64,000 bases of DNA, taken from the NCBI GenBank assembly GCA_964035575.1, contig OZ037834.1, forward strand, positions 2,201,598-2,265,597. The letters are read 5' to 3'. This document shows positions 1-10,515 of the stretch, in pieces. The notes under the pieces are model-generated. The model was not told where the DNA came from. It was given only the letters and a program-made list of their open reading frames with translations, and made no database searches. Positions within the stretch are counted from its first letter, which is position 1, and the number at the start of each line of letters is the position of its first letter. A program made the translations under genes and the position numbers. The stretch comes from Rhynchopus sp. YZ270_cl-10 (taxonomy: Eukaryota > Euglenozoa > Diplonemea > Diplonemida > Diplonemidae).

Positions 1-1075
1 ACAATACATACTGATTTCAAACACCCTCCATTCACCACCTCGCAAGGGAGGTATCCAACCAAATTTGTTGTTGTTGTTGACGTTCGTTGCTTTTGTTTTG
101 CTTTGCCTTTTTTTTTTCCCGTTGTTTTGTAAATCAAGGAAATAGAAACGACGGACGGTGCGTGCGTGCCCGCCAGCTTGTGTTTCCTCACTCACTGTTT
201 CTCTCAAACACAACATCGAGGAAAAAAAAAAATGCATCAAGCTTGCGATGCGATAAACGAAAAAGTTGTTTTTCATTGTTTTCTTGGTGTGGCCCGAAAC
301 CCGGTTTTTGGGGTACATTAGAAGTACATTTGTTTTTGACTTTTGTTTTAGGGGTGATTACTGAGGGGGAGGCCGAATAAACGAGATGAAACAATTCTTT
401 GATAATTTGATTGTATTAGTGACCCCACAGCTGCTCACTTCACACATTGCTGAAAAGCGTAGCTCTGGAGGGGTAATAACCACATGCCTGCATAATACCA
501 GCCCAATCGCAAAGACGTCTGATGCAGTGTTCATCACTTGCACTGACACAAATCTTGGATTCGGTGATGTTGTGCATTCAGGCATTCAGGGTTATCACAT
601 TGAAAAGAAGATCTTAATCATTTTATTAGTGTTCCTCATTTAATAAGGATTGAACCTCGTTCTTCTTTAGTAGGTCTTCACCTTCGACTTCTACTTCGAC
701 TGTTTAAAAACAAAGCGCCCCCCACCTAGCTTTCCCTCCCTTTAATGGGGTGATCAGGGGTAGTATTCTGCCACAAAATTCGATTACATCTATTGGTGTG
801 ATCACCCAAACGGATTCTCCGTGGTTCCCCCGAAGGTGCTCCGCAAATCTTAAAATAGCCCGAAAACAGTTCTCCGTGGTTCTCCCCGGAAGCGTGGGTT
901 GTTCCGTACCCCATGAATCACACCGTGATTTTGTAATCCTATTACCACCCCCTTTTTTTCCTCTTTTATTTTTCACCCCCACTCACTTTCAGACAAAAAC
1001 CTTTTTACCTTTTTTTTTTAACCTCTTCTCTATCACACTACCCCTACTCCACCCACCTTCACCACCTCACCTACC
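1..1075. other. Intergenic, T-rich, with dispersed repeat copies
   Basis: No convincing gene. The small reading frames here have no recognisable domain and sit in low-complexity DNA. Bases about 140-175 (GACGGACGGTGCGTGCG and neighbours) recur in similar form near 5475-5515. Bases about 740-945 are half of an inverted repeat pair listed separately. The last 130 bases are pyrimidine-rich and lead into the start codon at 1076. Confidence 0.6.
740..945. repeat. Dispersed repeat, inverted partner of 6487-6640
   Basis: This block contains two copies of TTCTCCGTGGTTCYCCCC and the segments GAAGGTGCTCCGCAAATCTT and GTGATCACCCAAACGGATTC. The same sequence in opposite orientation lies at about 6487-6640. 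I see no clean terminal inverted repeats or target duplication, so the element class is unknown. Confidence 0.6.
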
Positions 1076-2074
1076 ATGGGAGAGGCCATCGATGACGAAG
1101 CCTCAGCTGCACTGAAGATCCAATCCCTCCAACGTGGTCGCAACGCACGCAAAGAGGTGGACCACAAGAAGGAGGAGGCACAAGCCGCAAAGAAGATACA
1201 GTCGATGCAACGCGGGAAGATGGCACGCCAAGAGGTACAAGCAAAGCGCGGAGGCGAAGGCAACGTCTTCGTCCGCCCCTTTGAGGAGGAGACCGACGAG
1301 CAAGCCGTTGTTCTGGTAAATCGCAAGATCCTCCTCCGCAAATTTGCCTGCTTCGAAGAGCTCCTGAAGGAGCTGCAGGCGTGCCTCCCCCTCAAGACAG
1401 TCGACAGCACACAGATCTATTACTCCACCACAGAACACCCGCAGAACTTCTCCAGCCGTATCACCGCCGCGAAGATGGAAGAGTACCGTGCCTGCACAGA
1501 GCTGGAGCTCACCGCAGCGCGTGTGCACGTCGAACACAAGAAGCTTCTCAAGGAAGCGGTCTCCCCCCTCAACGAAGAAGGCATCCAAAAGCCGAAGTCG
1601 CAGCTCGCAGCCGAAGAGAAGGCGCGTGAGAAACGTCTGAAGCAAGGGGCGGCAGCGATAGAGATGGTATGGGAAGGGATGTGGGGGGTTTTGTTTGACT
1701 GCTTGATTGCAATGTGAGGATGTAAAAAATGTGTGGGTATACCGTAGTGTGGACAAATTGTATGCAAGGATTTTTTTGTGTGCGAGTCTTAGGATTCATC
1801 GCCTGCTCAGTGCCCTTTTTTTTTGGTGATTTTTGTTTCCGTTTTTGTGCAAAAATTGATTCGTCTTTGCATCCAATTTGCATTCAATGCTAGAGGCATC
1901 TAAGAGGCAATAAGGATGACAAAGAAATGTTCAATTTCCTTCAACACCTCTACACACTTTTTCTCTTTTTTTTATCAGAGCGCATACCACCACAAAGCAG
2001 CAAAGGCAAAACTAGTGAATTTCTTACACATTCACGGACTTAAGGTAGTATTTATCAGTGCCGAAAAGCCGTAA
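1076..2074 (+). CDS. IQ-motif protein, two exons
   Basis: Predicted exons are 1076-1666 and 1979-2074 (228 residues). The start ATG follows a pyrimidine-rich leader and has a CCATGG context. Two IQ motifs lie near the N-terminus, about residues 15-45: IQSLQRGRNAR and IQSMQRGKMAR, both fitting IQxxxRGxxxR. IQ motifs usually bind calmodulin or EF-hand light chains, so a Ca-dependent scaffold or cytoskeletal role is likely but inferred. The rest is charged and helical, with many Lys, Glu and Ala. The intron (1667-1978, 312 nt) begins GTATGG and ends TTTTATCAG. Splicing is in phase and replaces a low-quality tail read through the intron with 31 residues and a TAA stop. Without splicing the frame ends at 1717. 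The exact partner and family are not recognised. Confidence 0.75.
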
Positions 2075-2249
2075 CTCTGTGCAGAAGGGCGGCGCATATA
2101 CCAGGATGTGCAAGGACCATGCAAGGAGGACAGTAACGGGGCTTCCGTCCCGTTTCTATGCCCCACTTCTTTTCCCATGGGGTGCTTAATAGCCCCTGTT
2201 TTGTAAACCTTTTTTACACGTCTCAGAAAAAGAACTGCGAAAAAGCTTC

Positions 2250-2900
2250 ACCCACTCCATCCCCTCGTTCTCGTTTTATCCTTGGTACCGATCGGTGATA
2301 AGCAGCTTCGCTTCATCGAACGAAAACACTGTCTTTTTTAGCTTGAAGCGGGCTTCACCCCGTTATGTGTAATGAGGAAGGTGCTCGAAGTGTTGTTCAG
2401 AAAAAAACAGCCAAGGGATGTCTTCCGTAGAGCCTACTGGTGCTGCATGAATAGCGGCTTGCAACATACTCACCTACACGTTCTGAACCGAACAACCCTG
2501 CCATGGAGTGTGCCAGTGAATTCTCGCGTATTGGCAGATGCAACGAATTGCTCATTTCCTCGCTCCCCGTTTCGTTCCCGCATAAGTTACAGGTCGTCAC
2601 GATGCACGTGCGGAAGTTGATCTTATCAAGTGCTTTGCCGCGTTCCCTTCGTGTCTTTGCCGCACCGGTTGTCATCCTCGAAGGTCGATAAACATTTGCG
2701 CAAGAACTGTGCAGCATCTTCATGACTCAGACGAGGGAACATCGGCGTACCGTTTGAGTGCAGCTGTGACCAGACGGAGTCGATGAATACGGTCAGATGC
2801 GGGTCCTTGAAGCCTTCAATGTTGAAGTTGTGCAAAGCACAGAACCAGCAGGTACAAACTACTGGTGCAAGACACTGGCTGCCTGAAAAAATACCAGAAA
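2250..2900 (-). pseudogene. Decayed ubiquitin-specific protease (USP/UCH)-like gene
   Basis: On the minus strand two neighbouring frames carry pieces in the order of a USP catalytic domain. First is a CTCWFCALHNF stretch followed by LSHEDAAQFLRKCL (about 2690-2880), like the QQDAxEFL helix region. Then comes FRTCIVTTCNLCGNETGSEE with LHLPIRENSLAHSMAGLF (about 2480-2620), like the zinc-knuckle CxxC and the 'LxLPI...SL...F' segment. A further frame near 2270-2360 resembles the strand after the core. At least two frame changes and in-frame stops break it, and I see no catalytic Cys box or His box. The function would have been removal of ubiquitin from proteins. An intron-rich live gene is possible, but the frame changes lack splice signals. 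Confidence 0.45.
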
Positions 2901-3214
2901 TTAAGTTTCTGCTTCAATTTTTCAAATAAACCCATCACAGTGTGACACATACCCCATTTACGCTACGTTTTGTAGCCCTGACCAGCTGCAAAACAGCATC
3001 TTACCTAACCTTTTACCCACAAACCCACACCATACACCAGGGGTTTTTTTTTCTTTTTCTCACACATCTGGGGTGGGGTTTGTCTCCCCCTCTACACATT
3101 TCCCCCTCCCACCCATACACCCCACACACCTACACATACCTCCCATTCTCTTGCTCTGCTCTTCTCTGCACGATTCCTTTTTTCAAGAGCAAGGAGGTCC
3201 GGGGTGCTGCGGCC

Positions 3215-4330
3215 ATGGGAGGGGGCACGGCTCCCGACGGGGGTGGCGGACGACGGATGGAAGGGAGTGGGGAATTTGCTGGGGCGATCCGCGAGGCGAC
3301 TACTGGACCGAACATACCGGATGAAGTGCCTGAACTGAGCGTTGCACTGAAGTACGTAGAACGGGCCAACACCATAGCGAACGACCTCAGCAAACACGCG
3401 GTGTTCAGAGCTGTCGGGCGGAGCAACAGAGTGTACGTCCGAGCCGAGCTTCTCGAGGCTTCGCCAAAAAACTGGACCTGGGAAGTGTTCGCTGGGGTAT
3501 TACGAAGCATGGAGGTCATGTGGAAGGAATGGATGCTCCACAGAAAGCGAGGCACCGTATACGAACCGCCGCCACGCCATGAGAACGTATTTCACCATCC
3601 GCACAGGGATCTCTTCGGGATTGTTGAATTTACGTTGTGCGAGGTGCTTGACAAAACGGTGCTCCGCATTACGGACCTTACCTTCAACGTTCTTGGGTAC
3701 GTTCAGGTGCAGGCCACTATATTAAACGATGAAGAGCAAACAGTGAAGCTAGAGGTTCTGGAAACGTCGGAATCTGTCCCGGCGCGGACCTGGGGGCATA
3801 TCAAGGCTGCAGATGCGGTTCAGGTGGGGGATTACCAGCATGTCTTCATCAATTCGACGCCGCCTGATTTAGATGGCAATGCAGGGGAAGAGGCGATTAC
3901 GTACCTGGAAGGCTTTTCCGAGAACTCTGCAGTGTATCTAGAGTTGTGGACGTTGCATTCTCAGAAGGCCGCGTCGTCGGGGAAGGTCAGTGGTGGGTCA
4001 AAGATGAACCCGCTTTGTGCAGATCCGAGCTCGCGTGCAGGGTACAGTTCTGGAAAGAAAGAAAGTTCACGAAGCAAGAAGAAGGACGACCCAGACTCGC
4101 GCCTCCGATGCGTCGTGTGCTCCCGGTCAGGGCGCAAAGGTGAGGTGCGTAAATCCGGTTTCAAATGCACAGAGTGCATCGGCATCCCCTCCTCGACAGT
4201 GCACAAACAGTCCAAGCCGGTGTCGCATCAGTGTGTCCGCCCGATTTCCCTCTTTGTCGTTGGCGATCCTGACATAGCCCGCCAGCTGCTGGTCCCGACG
4301 CTTCCGGGGAGTGGTACGTCGACGGGGTGA
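3215..4330 (+). CDS. Unknown protein with C-terminal Cys/His cluster
   Basis: The product is 371 residues. I chose the ATG at 3215 (GGCCATGGG context) because the in-frame sequence back to 2942 encodes low-complexity residues from a CA-rich leader. The N-terminus is Gly-rich (to about residue 25). The middle (about 40-250) is mixed alpha/beta with no family I recognise. Residues about 275-295 are Ser/Lys-rich, probably a flexible basic linker. A zinc-binding-like cluster follows: CVVC at about 299-302, CTEC near 318, then HKQ and SHQC. Such C-terminal CxxC...CxxC...H...C modules occur in several families, including at the end of piggyBac transposases, but the body here lacks visible DDE-type motifs, so I do not call it a transposase. 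The ORF is intact and codon use matches the neighbouring genes. Confidence 0.7.
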   Translation: MGGGTAPDGGGGRRMEGSGEFAGAIREATTGPNIPDEVPELSVALKYVERANTIANDLSKHAVFRAVGRSNRVYVRAELLEASPKNWTWEVFAGVLRSMEVMWKEWMLHRKRGTVYEPPPRHENVFHHPHRDLFGIVEFTLCEVLDKTVLRITDLTFNVLGYVQVQATILNDEEQTVKLEVLETSESVPARTWGHIKAADAVQVGDYQHVFINSTPPDLDGNAGEEAITYLEGFSENSAVYLELWTLHSQKAASSGKVSGGSKMNPLCADPSSRAGYSSGKKESSRSKKKDDPDSRLRCVVCSRSGRKGEVRKSGFKCTECIGIPSSTVHKQSKPVSHQCVRPISLFVVGDPDIARQLLVPTLPGSGTSTG

Positions 4331-6486
4331 GATGATGAGGTGAATGAGGAGGTTGAGGGTAATGATCAGGCCAGAGGGAGAGGGGATAGGGAAATCCAAC
4401 TGGTTAAAAAACTGCCCGCCCCCTGAACGCCACAATGAAGTACCAACTTGGAACTGTTACGAACAAGAGGAATCCAACTGGTTGATTAAACCACAGCAGG
4501 TCGATTCATCACAGCGGTGGCGAGTGGCATGTGGGGGAAAAACACACATCTCTTAACAAAGGTTGAAGATACTATGGGGTTGTGAACCTCGCAGTGGGCG
4601 ACGACGTTCTGTGTTGTGGGGTTACTGGGATTGTTTGTTGTTTTGTGAGAAAAAATGAAAAAAGTAGAGCTCAATCCTTGGGTCTCCACTCTTACAAACC
4701 AGGTTTTTGAAGAAAAAAAAATTTCGGGCGTGGGGAGTGGAGTGGAGATACCCACTTTCATTCCCCCATTCGGCCGAAGGAAGAGCGGGTGGTGGTCTGC
4801 GGGGGGAGGGGAAATAACACAGTTTATAAAAAAAATATTTGGTTCGTTTATTGATATATTTTTCTGATGTTGATTTGTTCTTTTTTTTATTTTTATTTTT
4901 TGCTATTTTTCTTCCTCCCCTCCCTCACCACTTCTAACAACAGATCTGCCCTGTTTTGCTTTTTCTTGATGTGTACGCGCGAAGTATACGCATTCATCTT
5001 ACAAATTTTTATTTACAGACACAGTCAGCTGTGCTATAACAATTTATGATTAAAGTGACTAATCATGAGCCCCCAAGCCTTACTTAAAACAAATTGCCAC
5101 CCACGAGTAGCAATAACACACATAAAAACAAATGACTGATGAATAAACCAAAGAATAATCTAATCAGACTAAGCATGAGGCTTAGGTCCATCTGATAAAC
5201 GTTTCTTTTTATTTGAAAGTACTTGAGAGGGGTGGGGCCCTCCTCTGATGGCTAGGTTGCGAATAAAAAAAAGTGTAGTGTAGCACACTCGAGGGTGGCT
5301 GCACTAATACAACCAAATTTTCAAAAAAAAAAAAACAAGTTCTGAAAGGTTTTCGTCTCATCAACCTTCTCTAGAGCTCTTCAAAGAAGGTTTGTCTTAA
5401 TATTTTATTGTACTGCGATCGTGATTGCCAAAAAAAAGGGGGAGTTTTTTTGTGTTATCAAGCATCGACGAATAGAAATGGAAAACGACGGATGGTGCGT
5501 GCCCGCTTTTAGCGTATTGGTTTTCCACTAACATACACATCACTCGCATTCATCAGTGAAAAACACAAACCTTTTGAAAAAGTGTTTTCTTTATTTCATT
5601 TGACTGTCGTTGTGTGCCTGAAGCCGTTTTCTATTTTTTCGTCTGCAATAGGGTGCGAGAGAGAGTTATGAGTGAGTGAAGTGCCACTTCTGGCTTCGGC
5701 ACTTTCACGGGTTTCATTCAATTGCTGTTTTTCTGGGGGGGTTTTTTTTGTAAAGATGTGCATTGCACTTGAGTTATGCAGTTGGGACAAGAAACTTTGC
5801 GTCCAAAAAACTTGTCGATCAAATATTGGCGGGTTTTTGGAGGTTTTCTTGCAATTTGACGACTTTTTTTGCTACCTTTTTTTTTTACACCGTTTTCAGA
5901 AATTTTGTGTGTGAGAGTTTTTTTTTTTTTTTTTTGGCAGCAAAACAACTTCTACTCCACTAATCTAATCGAGTAAAAATATGGTGGACTCAGCGGAGGT
6001 CAGGCCCCGTGTCTTCCCGACTGTTTTGCCCCTTTAAGGAGCTCACGCAAGTGTGATGACTCCAGGCTGGGACGAACCCATATAGTCAGGGGTCTTGCTC
6101 CAGCGGGGGAAAACACATCACTTGTCCTACTGTATTCATATTACAACTGTTTTTTCTTTTTTCTTTTTTCTTTTTGAGGAAATACTACATGCTCCACCTC
6201 CCCTCCTACTGCAAAAAAGCTTACCCATGCTATTTTGCTCTCTTTTAAGGGTTCCTTTGAAACATCGTTGCAATAGTGGTTGCGAGATTAGTCGAAAAAT
6301 CAAAACATTTTTTTTTTTTGGAGGAATTCGAAAGTTCTACTCACACTATAGTACATTGTTGTCATGCCAAAAAAGGATATTGCAGCAAGAAACAATGAGT
6401 TCTTTTCTGCTACTTCCCCCGGTGACAGTGCAGAGGGGCTTAGGATCATCTTATAAACTGTTCAGATGTGTGTGCACGAGAGGCAC

Positions 6487-6640
6487 GTTTGGTGTGATTC
6501 AGGGGGGTACGAAACAACCCACAGGGAGAACCACGGAGAACTGTTTCGGGCTATATTAAGATTTGCGGAGCACCTTCGGGGGGAACCACGGAGAATCCGT
6601 TTGGGTGATCACACCAATAGTCATCTTTCGATTACGACCT
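6487..6640. repeat. Dispersed repeat, inverted partner of 740-945
   Basis: The sequence reads GGTGTGATTCAGG, then GAGAACCACGGAGAACTGTT, then GAACCACGGAGAATCCGT and GGGTGATCACACCAATAG. It is the reverse complement of the 740-945 block with scattered differences. Ends are not defined. Confidence 0.6.
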
Positions 6641-7454
6641 TTCAAGTTTTTCTTTTTTGTTTGGGTCCCGGTACACCAGGTTATTGTACCAAATGAAATG
6701 GTACACTGTTCACGAGAGGGCTTTGTATTTCAAGTCAAAACTGTTCTTTTATATTTTCTTTTTTCGGGTTTCAGTTTCTGCTTTTCTATGTTACGTTCCT
6801 AACCAACGCAAAAAACCCCCCAGCAAGACAAAAAAAAAAAAGTACGACCACTCATGGTGTCAGAGGTTTTACGCACAAACCTTACAAAAAAAGCAGTATT
6901 TTTTCACCTCAACCATTACAAAAAAAACTTTCCGTTCAACAAAAATAAATACATGGCTTGCAGAGTACCGCGAGCAAGCCGTGAAGAAAAAAAGCCACTT
7001 ATACAAGAGGTGCTCCTTACGTTCTGACTCTTTCCAACATTCATTTTTAATCACGTTTTCTTTCAATCCTTTTAAACATACCAAAGTTGAAACATAGGTT
7101 ACGAACGTGGGTTCGTGTTTTTGAGGGTGTTTTCGGACGCGCGGTTCGTTTTTATTTTTATACCTACAAGCGTAGCTTAAAGGAGAAATAGTTCCTCAGA
7201 TACGGTCGTCAATCACCCCTCCAACAGGGTAATTGAGCAATCAACAAAAAACCTTTTTTTTTTCCCCTTTTACTTTCCTATCAGAGTTACTATTTTTTTT
7301 TTTGTTTTTTGTTTTTTGTTTTTTTTCACGGTTTTTCAAACGCGCGTTTCACTTTTTTCCTCGCTTCTTAGTGCTGTGGTAGCTCCACGAGGAAAACCAG
7401 ATAATCCGTGATATCTGTGGTGCCGTTTTGTCTCCTTTTTTGGGTGGGGTTTCC

Positions 7455-7583
7455 TAATGGTGGCAGTATTGTGATGGGAGCCCAATTGAATGCGCAAAAT
7501 ACATCAACAACACGTATATTGTGATGTATTTTTGATGTATTTTGCGTATTCCAATGGCTCCCGTCACAATACTGCCACCACTA
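7455..7583. mobile_element. Hairpin MITE with TA flanks
   Basis: Two arms of roughly 55 bases form a near-perfect palindrome. The left arm starts TAATGGTGGCAGTATTGTGA and the right arm, reverse-complemented, starts TAGTGGTGGCAGTATTGTGA. The loop is short (around 7515). TA dinucleotides flank both ends (7455-7456, 7582-7583), which fits a Tc1/mariner-type foldback MITE of 125 bp. It has no coding capacity. Confidence 0.65.
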
Positions 7584-8017
7584 GGGTTTACCCCCCTCTT
7601 TTTCTGGGTTCTTCTAACGAGGAATATTGTTACTGTTATTGTCGGGTTATTCTTTCTTATTTGTCTGTGTGTTCTTTCCCCGCGAGAGTTACACAGCATT
7701 TTTTTTTTTTATACCATTTTTTCCCCTCCAATTTTCGCACCCCCGTGTACTGGTCACGCACCAAAGTGACACAGTCATGAAAGTGCTTTGTGGATAAAAA
7801 AGGTGGCAATTTTTGCAATATAAAATAGATCTTGGAATGGATTTTAGCACGGCCTGTGTCTAAAACCTTCGGACCCAACCTTCTGCAGGATTCAGCCTCA
7901 AAAAAAAGTGCATATTTTTGCAAGTAGGTTGTGAGAATGCAAAAGAAGGAAAAAAATGGGGGAAACAATTGTGTAGGAAAATCAAGAATGGCTACCACAG
8001 AATCAATTTCATATTTT

Positions 8018-8056
<39 letters not shown>

Positions 8057-8906
8057 AAAACAAAGGGAGAGAGAAGCAGAGGAAGAAATAATGGGGGTGG
8101 TATGAAGGTGAAGAGAGGGGGTTCTTTTCTTTGATTGTGGTCAAGATGGCTAGCACATTGGGCTTACAGTACTCTAAATGCCAAACCTATTTGGTAGTAC
8201 TGTAGGTTCATCAAGACGAGAACATAAATCAAACAATATTTCCCCCATTGGTGTGGCTGAAGAGGGCTGATTCGCTTATCTTGCGCACTTTTTTTTTTTT
8301 GTCACCTCATGAAATGAAGGAGGAAATAGAAACAACGCATTTTGAACACACTTTTGCGGTTCTTGGGACGAACCGCGCTGCAGAGCCACGCCTCACCAAA
8401 CAGGTCGAGGTGTGTGCGTTTCACCACAACCTCTCTCCTTTGGTTTTATCGTGTAATAAGTGTTACGTTTCTATTTCACCCCCATTCCGCCACACCATCT
8501 ATTCTTTCTTTTTTTCGTCGTTGTTTTTCGCTGTTCCCTTTCCAGGGTTGGAGCCTAGTTTTCCAAAGGCCGGACAAAAAAAAAACATACCACCCCTTTT
8601 ATTTGAAGAAAACTTTCATCTGTTGTTCCCCATCCCTAAAAGAATTTTATGATCATACATGCTATTCCATACCACGCAGTTCGATATGTGTTTTCTTTTT
8701 TTTTCTTTTTTCCTTTTTTTTCTATACCTATGCAATCAATTATTGAACGCATATGTTGAAATACATAATCTTTTCTTTTTTTTTTTTTGTCAAAAATGAG
8801 GGTAATACATGTTACGCCCTTAAACGTTTTGCTGTTTGCTAAAAGCGTATTCGAATTTGTTCATTTGTCCTACTTTCTCTTTGATCGAAAAGTATTATGA
8901 AATTAA

Positions 8907-10511
8907 CCCTATACACCCCAAGAGCCACTTTAATGGCTTTCGAAATGACGCCATGCTATTAGACAGGTTCAACTCATTTTCGTAAAAACATTTTTTTTAT
9001 GTGGAAAGAATTTGCACCGATCTTTCAAAAGAAGCAAGAGTCGAACACTTTTGTGCATCTGATATTACTTTCGGTGCTGGGGGCTGGGGTGCCACTTTCA
9101 CCAAAAGTGACGTTTTTTCCCCCACACCCCAAATATGTACCTTTCACGATACCCAATGCCTCCAAGCGCTCAGTCGGGTTCTACCCATTTTCGTGAACAC
9201 ATATTTTTATATATTTCGAAAGATTTTTCGCTGATCTTTCAAAAGAAGCAAGAATCGAAAACTTTTATGCATCTGATAATACTTTCGATGCTGGGGGGAG
9301 GCGGGGTGGGGGTGTGGGCACCCCTGTGACCCCCCCCATATTCTAAAATCTGTAAGACAACGTGCTCTGACATAGGTTCTACTCATTTTCGTAAAAACAC
9401 TTTTTTTATGTTGAAAGAATTTGCACCGATCTTTCAAAAGAAGCAAAAATCGAAAACTTTTGTGCATCTGATATTACTTTCGATGCTGGGGGGAGTAGTA
9501 CCACTTTTCACGGCCCTTTGGGCGGGCATCCCCTATTCTGGTTCCTCAATGACACCCCATGCTCTGTATGAGGTTCTACTCGTTTTCGTTAAAATATTTT
9601 TATATATTTCAAAGATTTTGACACGAATCTTTCAAAAGAAACAAGAATCGAAAACTTTTACGCATCTGATTGCACTTTGGATCTGTCTACTGCTACCCAC
9701 CCAAGAGGCACCCTTTCGACCCGAAGGACATGGTTATGGCTAAGGGTCATCATGATCTGATAATGGTTCTGCTTGTTTTCGTAAAAATCCTTTGGTTTAT
9801 GGGGAAACTATTTGACTCAAATCTTTTAAAATAAGCAAAAATCGAAAACCTTTGTGCATCTGTTTGCCATTTGGATGCTGTGGCGAGTTGCCACCAAAAC
9901 CACAAAAACACCCCACACACACGACCTATGCAGAGCACACAGTAAGCCGAATTTTCACTGTTTTTTCGTATTTCGGGGTGCTTTTTTCATGGATTTTCGG
10001 GCCACAGGGTCGTTCCGACCCATTCTGGGGGCTTTAACACGACCTCAGGAGATGCCCAAATTGTGAAAAATCGCCCATTTTTTACGTTTTTAGACATGTT
10101 TCAGTGTAAATCGTTAAGGAAACCAGTTTTAGACATGGCTGCTAACAGAGCTGCACTCATATAAGTTGGGTTCTACTAGGACTTTTTGCTCGATTTTTTT
10201 TTCTTTGAAAAGATTTTGTGATCAATCTTTCAAATAACGCCATTTTCGGACAACAATAATTTACGGGTTTTTCCTCGGCCGGCCGAATTAGTCAAAAACC
10301 AAAAAGTGGATTTTATGCTTACCTCATTTCGGGGATAACATTTTTTTTCGAAAAAAAACTTAAAAATATGGAATTGAAAGCCGTGTTCAAAATCTTTCAA
10401 TTGCGGCCAGGTACGATCAAAAATTTGCATCTGGGGTCCCCTTACCGGTTGGAGAGCCCCAAAAACCAAAACTCAAAAGTGGCTTGAAAAAACGGCTTGG
10501 GAGGTATAGGG
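8907..10511. mobile_element. Non-autonomous piggyBac-like element (TTAA flanks)
   Basis: The element is flanked by TTAA on both sides (8903-8906 and 10512-10515). Its terminal inverted repeats start CCCTATACACCCCAAG (left) and, reverse-complemented, CCCTATACCTCCCAAG (right). Both then reach GCCACTTT a little further in. A TTAA target and CCCT-starting ends are the hallmark of the piggyBac superfamily. The 1605-bp interior has no transposase. Most of it is a degenerate tandem array, listed separately, so the element must rely on a transposase from elsewhere. Confidence 0.8.
8966..10240. repeat. Tandem ~200-bp repeats inside the piggyBac-like element
   Basis: Five diverged units begin near 8966, 9172, 9381, 9571 and 9764, with a partial sixth near 10167. 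Each unit opens with a variant of GGTTCTACTCATTTTCGTAA. About 60 bases on it carries ATCTTTCAAAAGAAGCAAG, then ATCGAAAACTTTTGTGCATC. The spacer ends of the units differ most. Unit length is about 190-210 bp. Confidence 0.8.
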
Positions 10512-10515
10512 TTAA

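Larger units (their letters stand above)
4331..8906. other. Long T/A-tract intergenic region with repeats
   Basis: 4.6 kb without a convincing gene. It consists of long T and A runs with small dispersed modules. Near 5165-5205 and 6430-6463 lie copies of a 'GGCTTAGGTTCATCTTATAA' module. At 6699-6738 lies a copy of the 'CACGAGAGGGCTTTGTATTT' module. About 7160-7250 matches 37125-37220. About 8735-8770 matches 40300-40330. An A-tract of about 35 bases sits at 8019-8053. Reading frames here are short and biased to Phe and Lys from homopolymers. Confidence 0.6.

Noticed and set aside
2942-3214. Upstream in-frame extension of the Cys/His gene
   Set aside because: The extra residues are encoded by CA/T-rich leader DNA; the ATG at 3215 has a better context and begins normal codon use. 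The same reasoning set the starts at 18184, 25098, 26386, 34601 and 47109.
3215-4330. Domesticated piggyBac transposase
   Set aside because: The C-terminal CxxC...CxxC...H...C cluster is suggestive and a piggyBac-like MITE is nearby, but no catalytic-core motifs are visible in the body.
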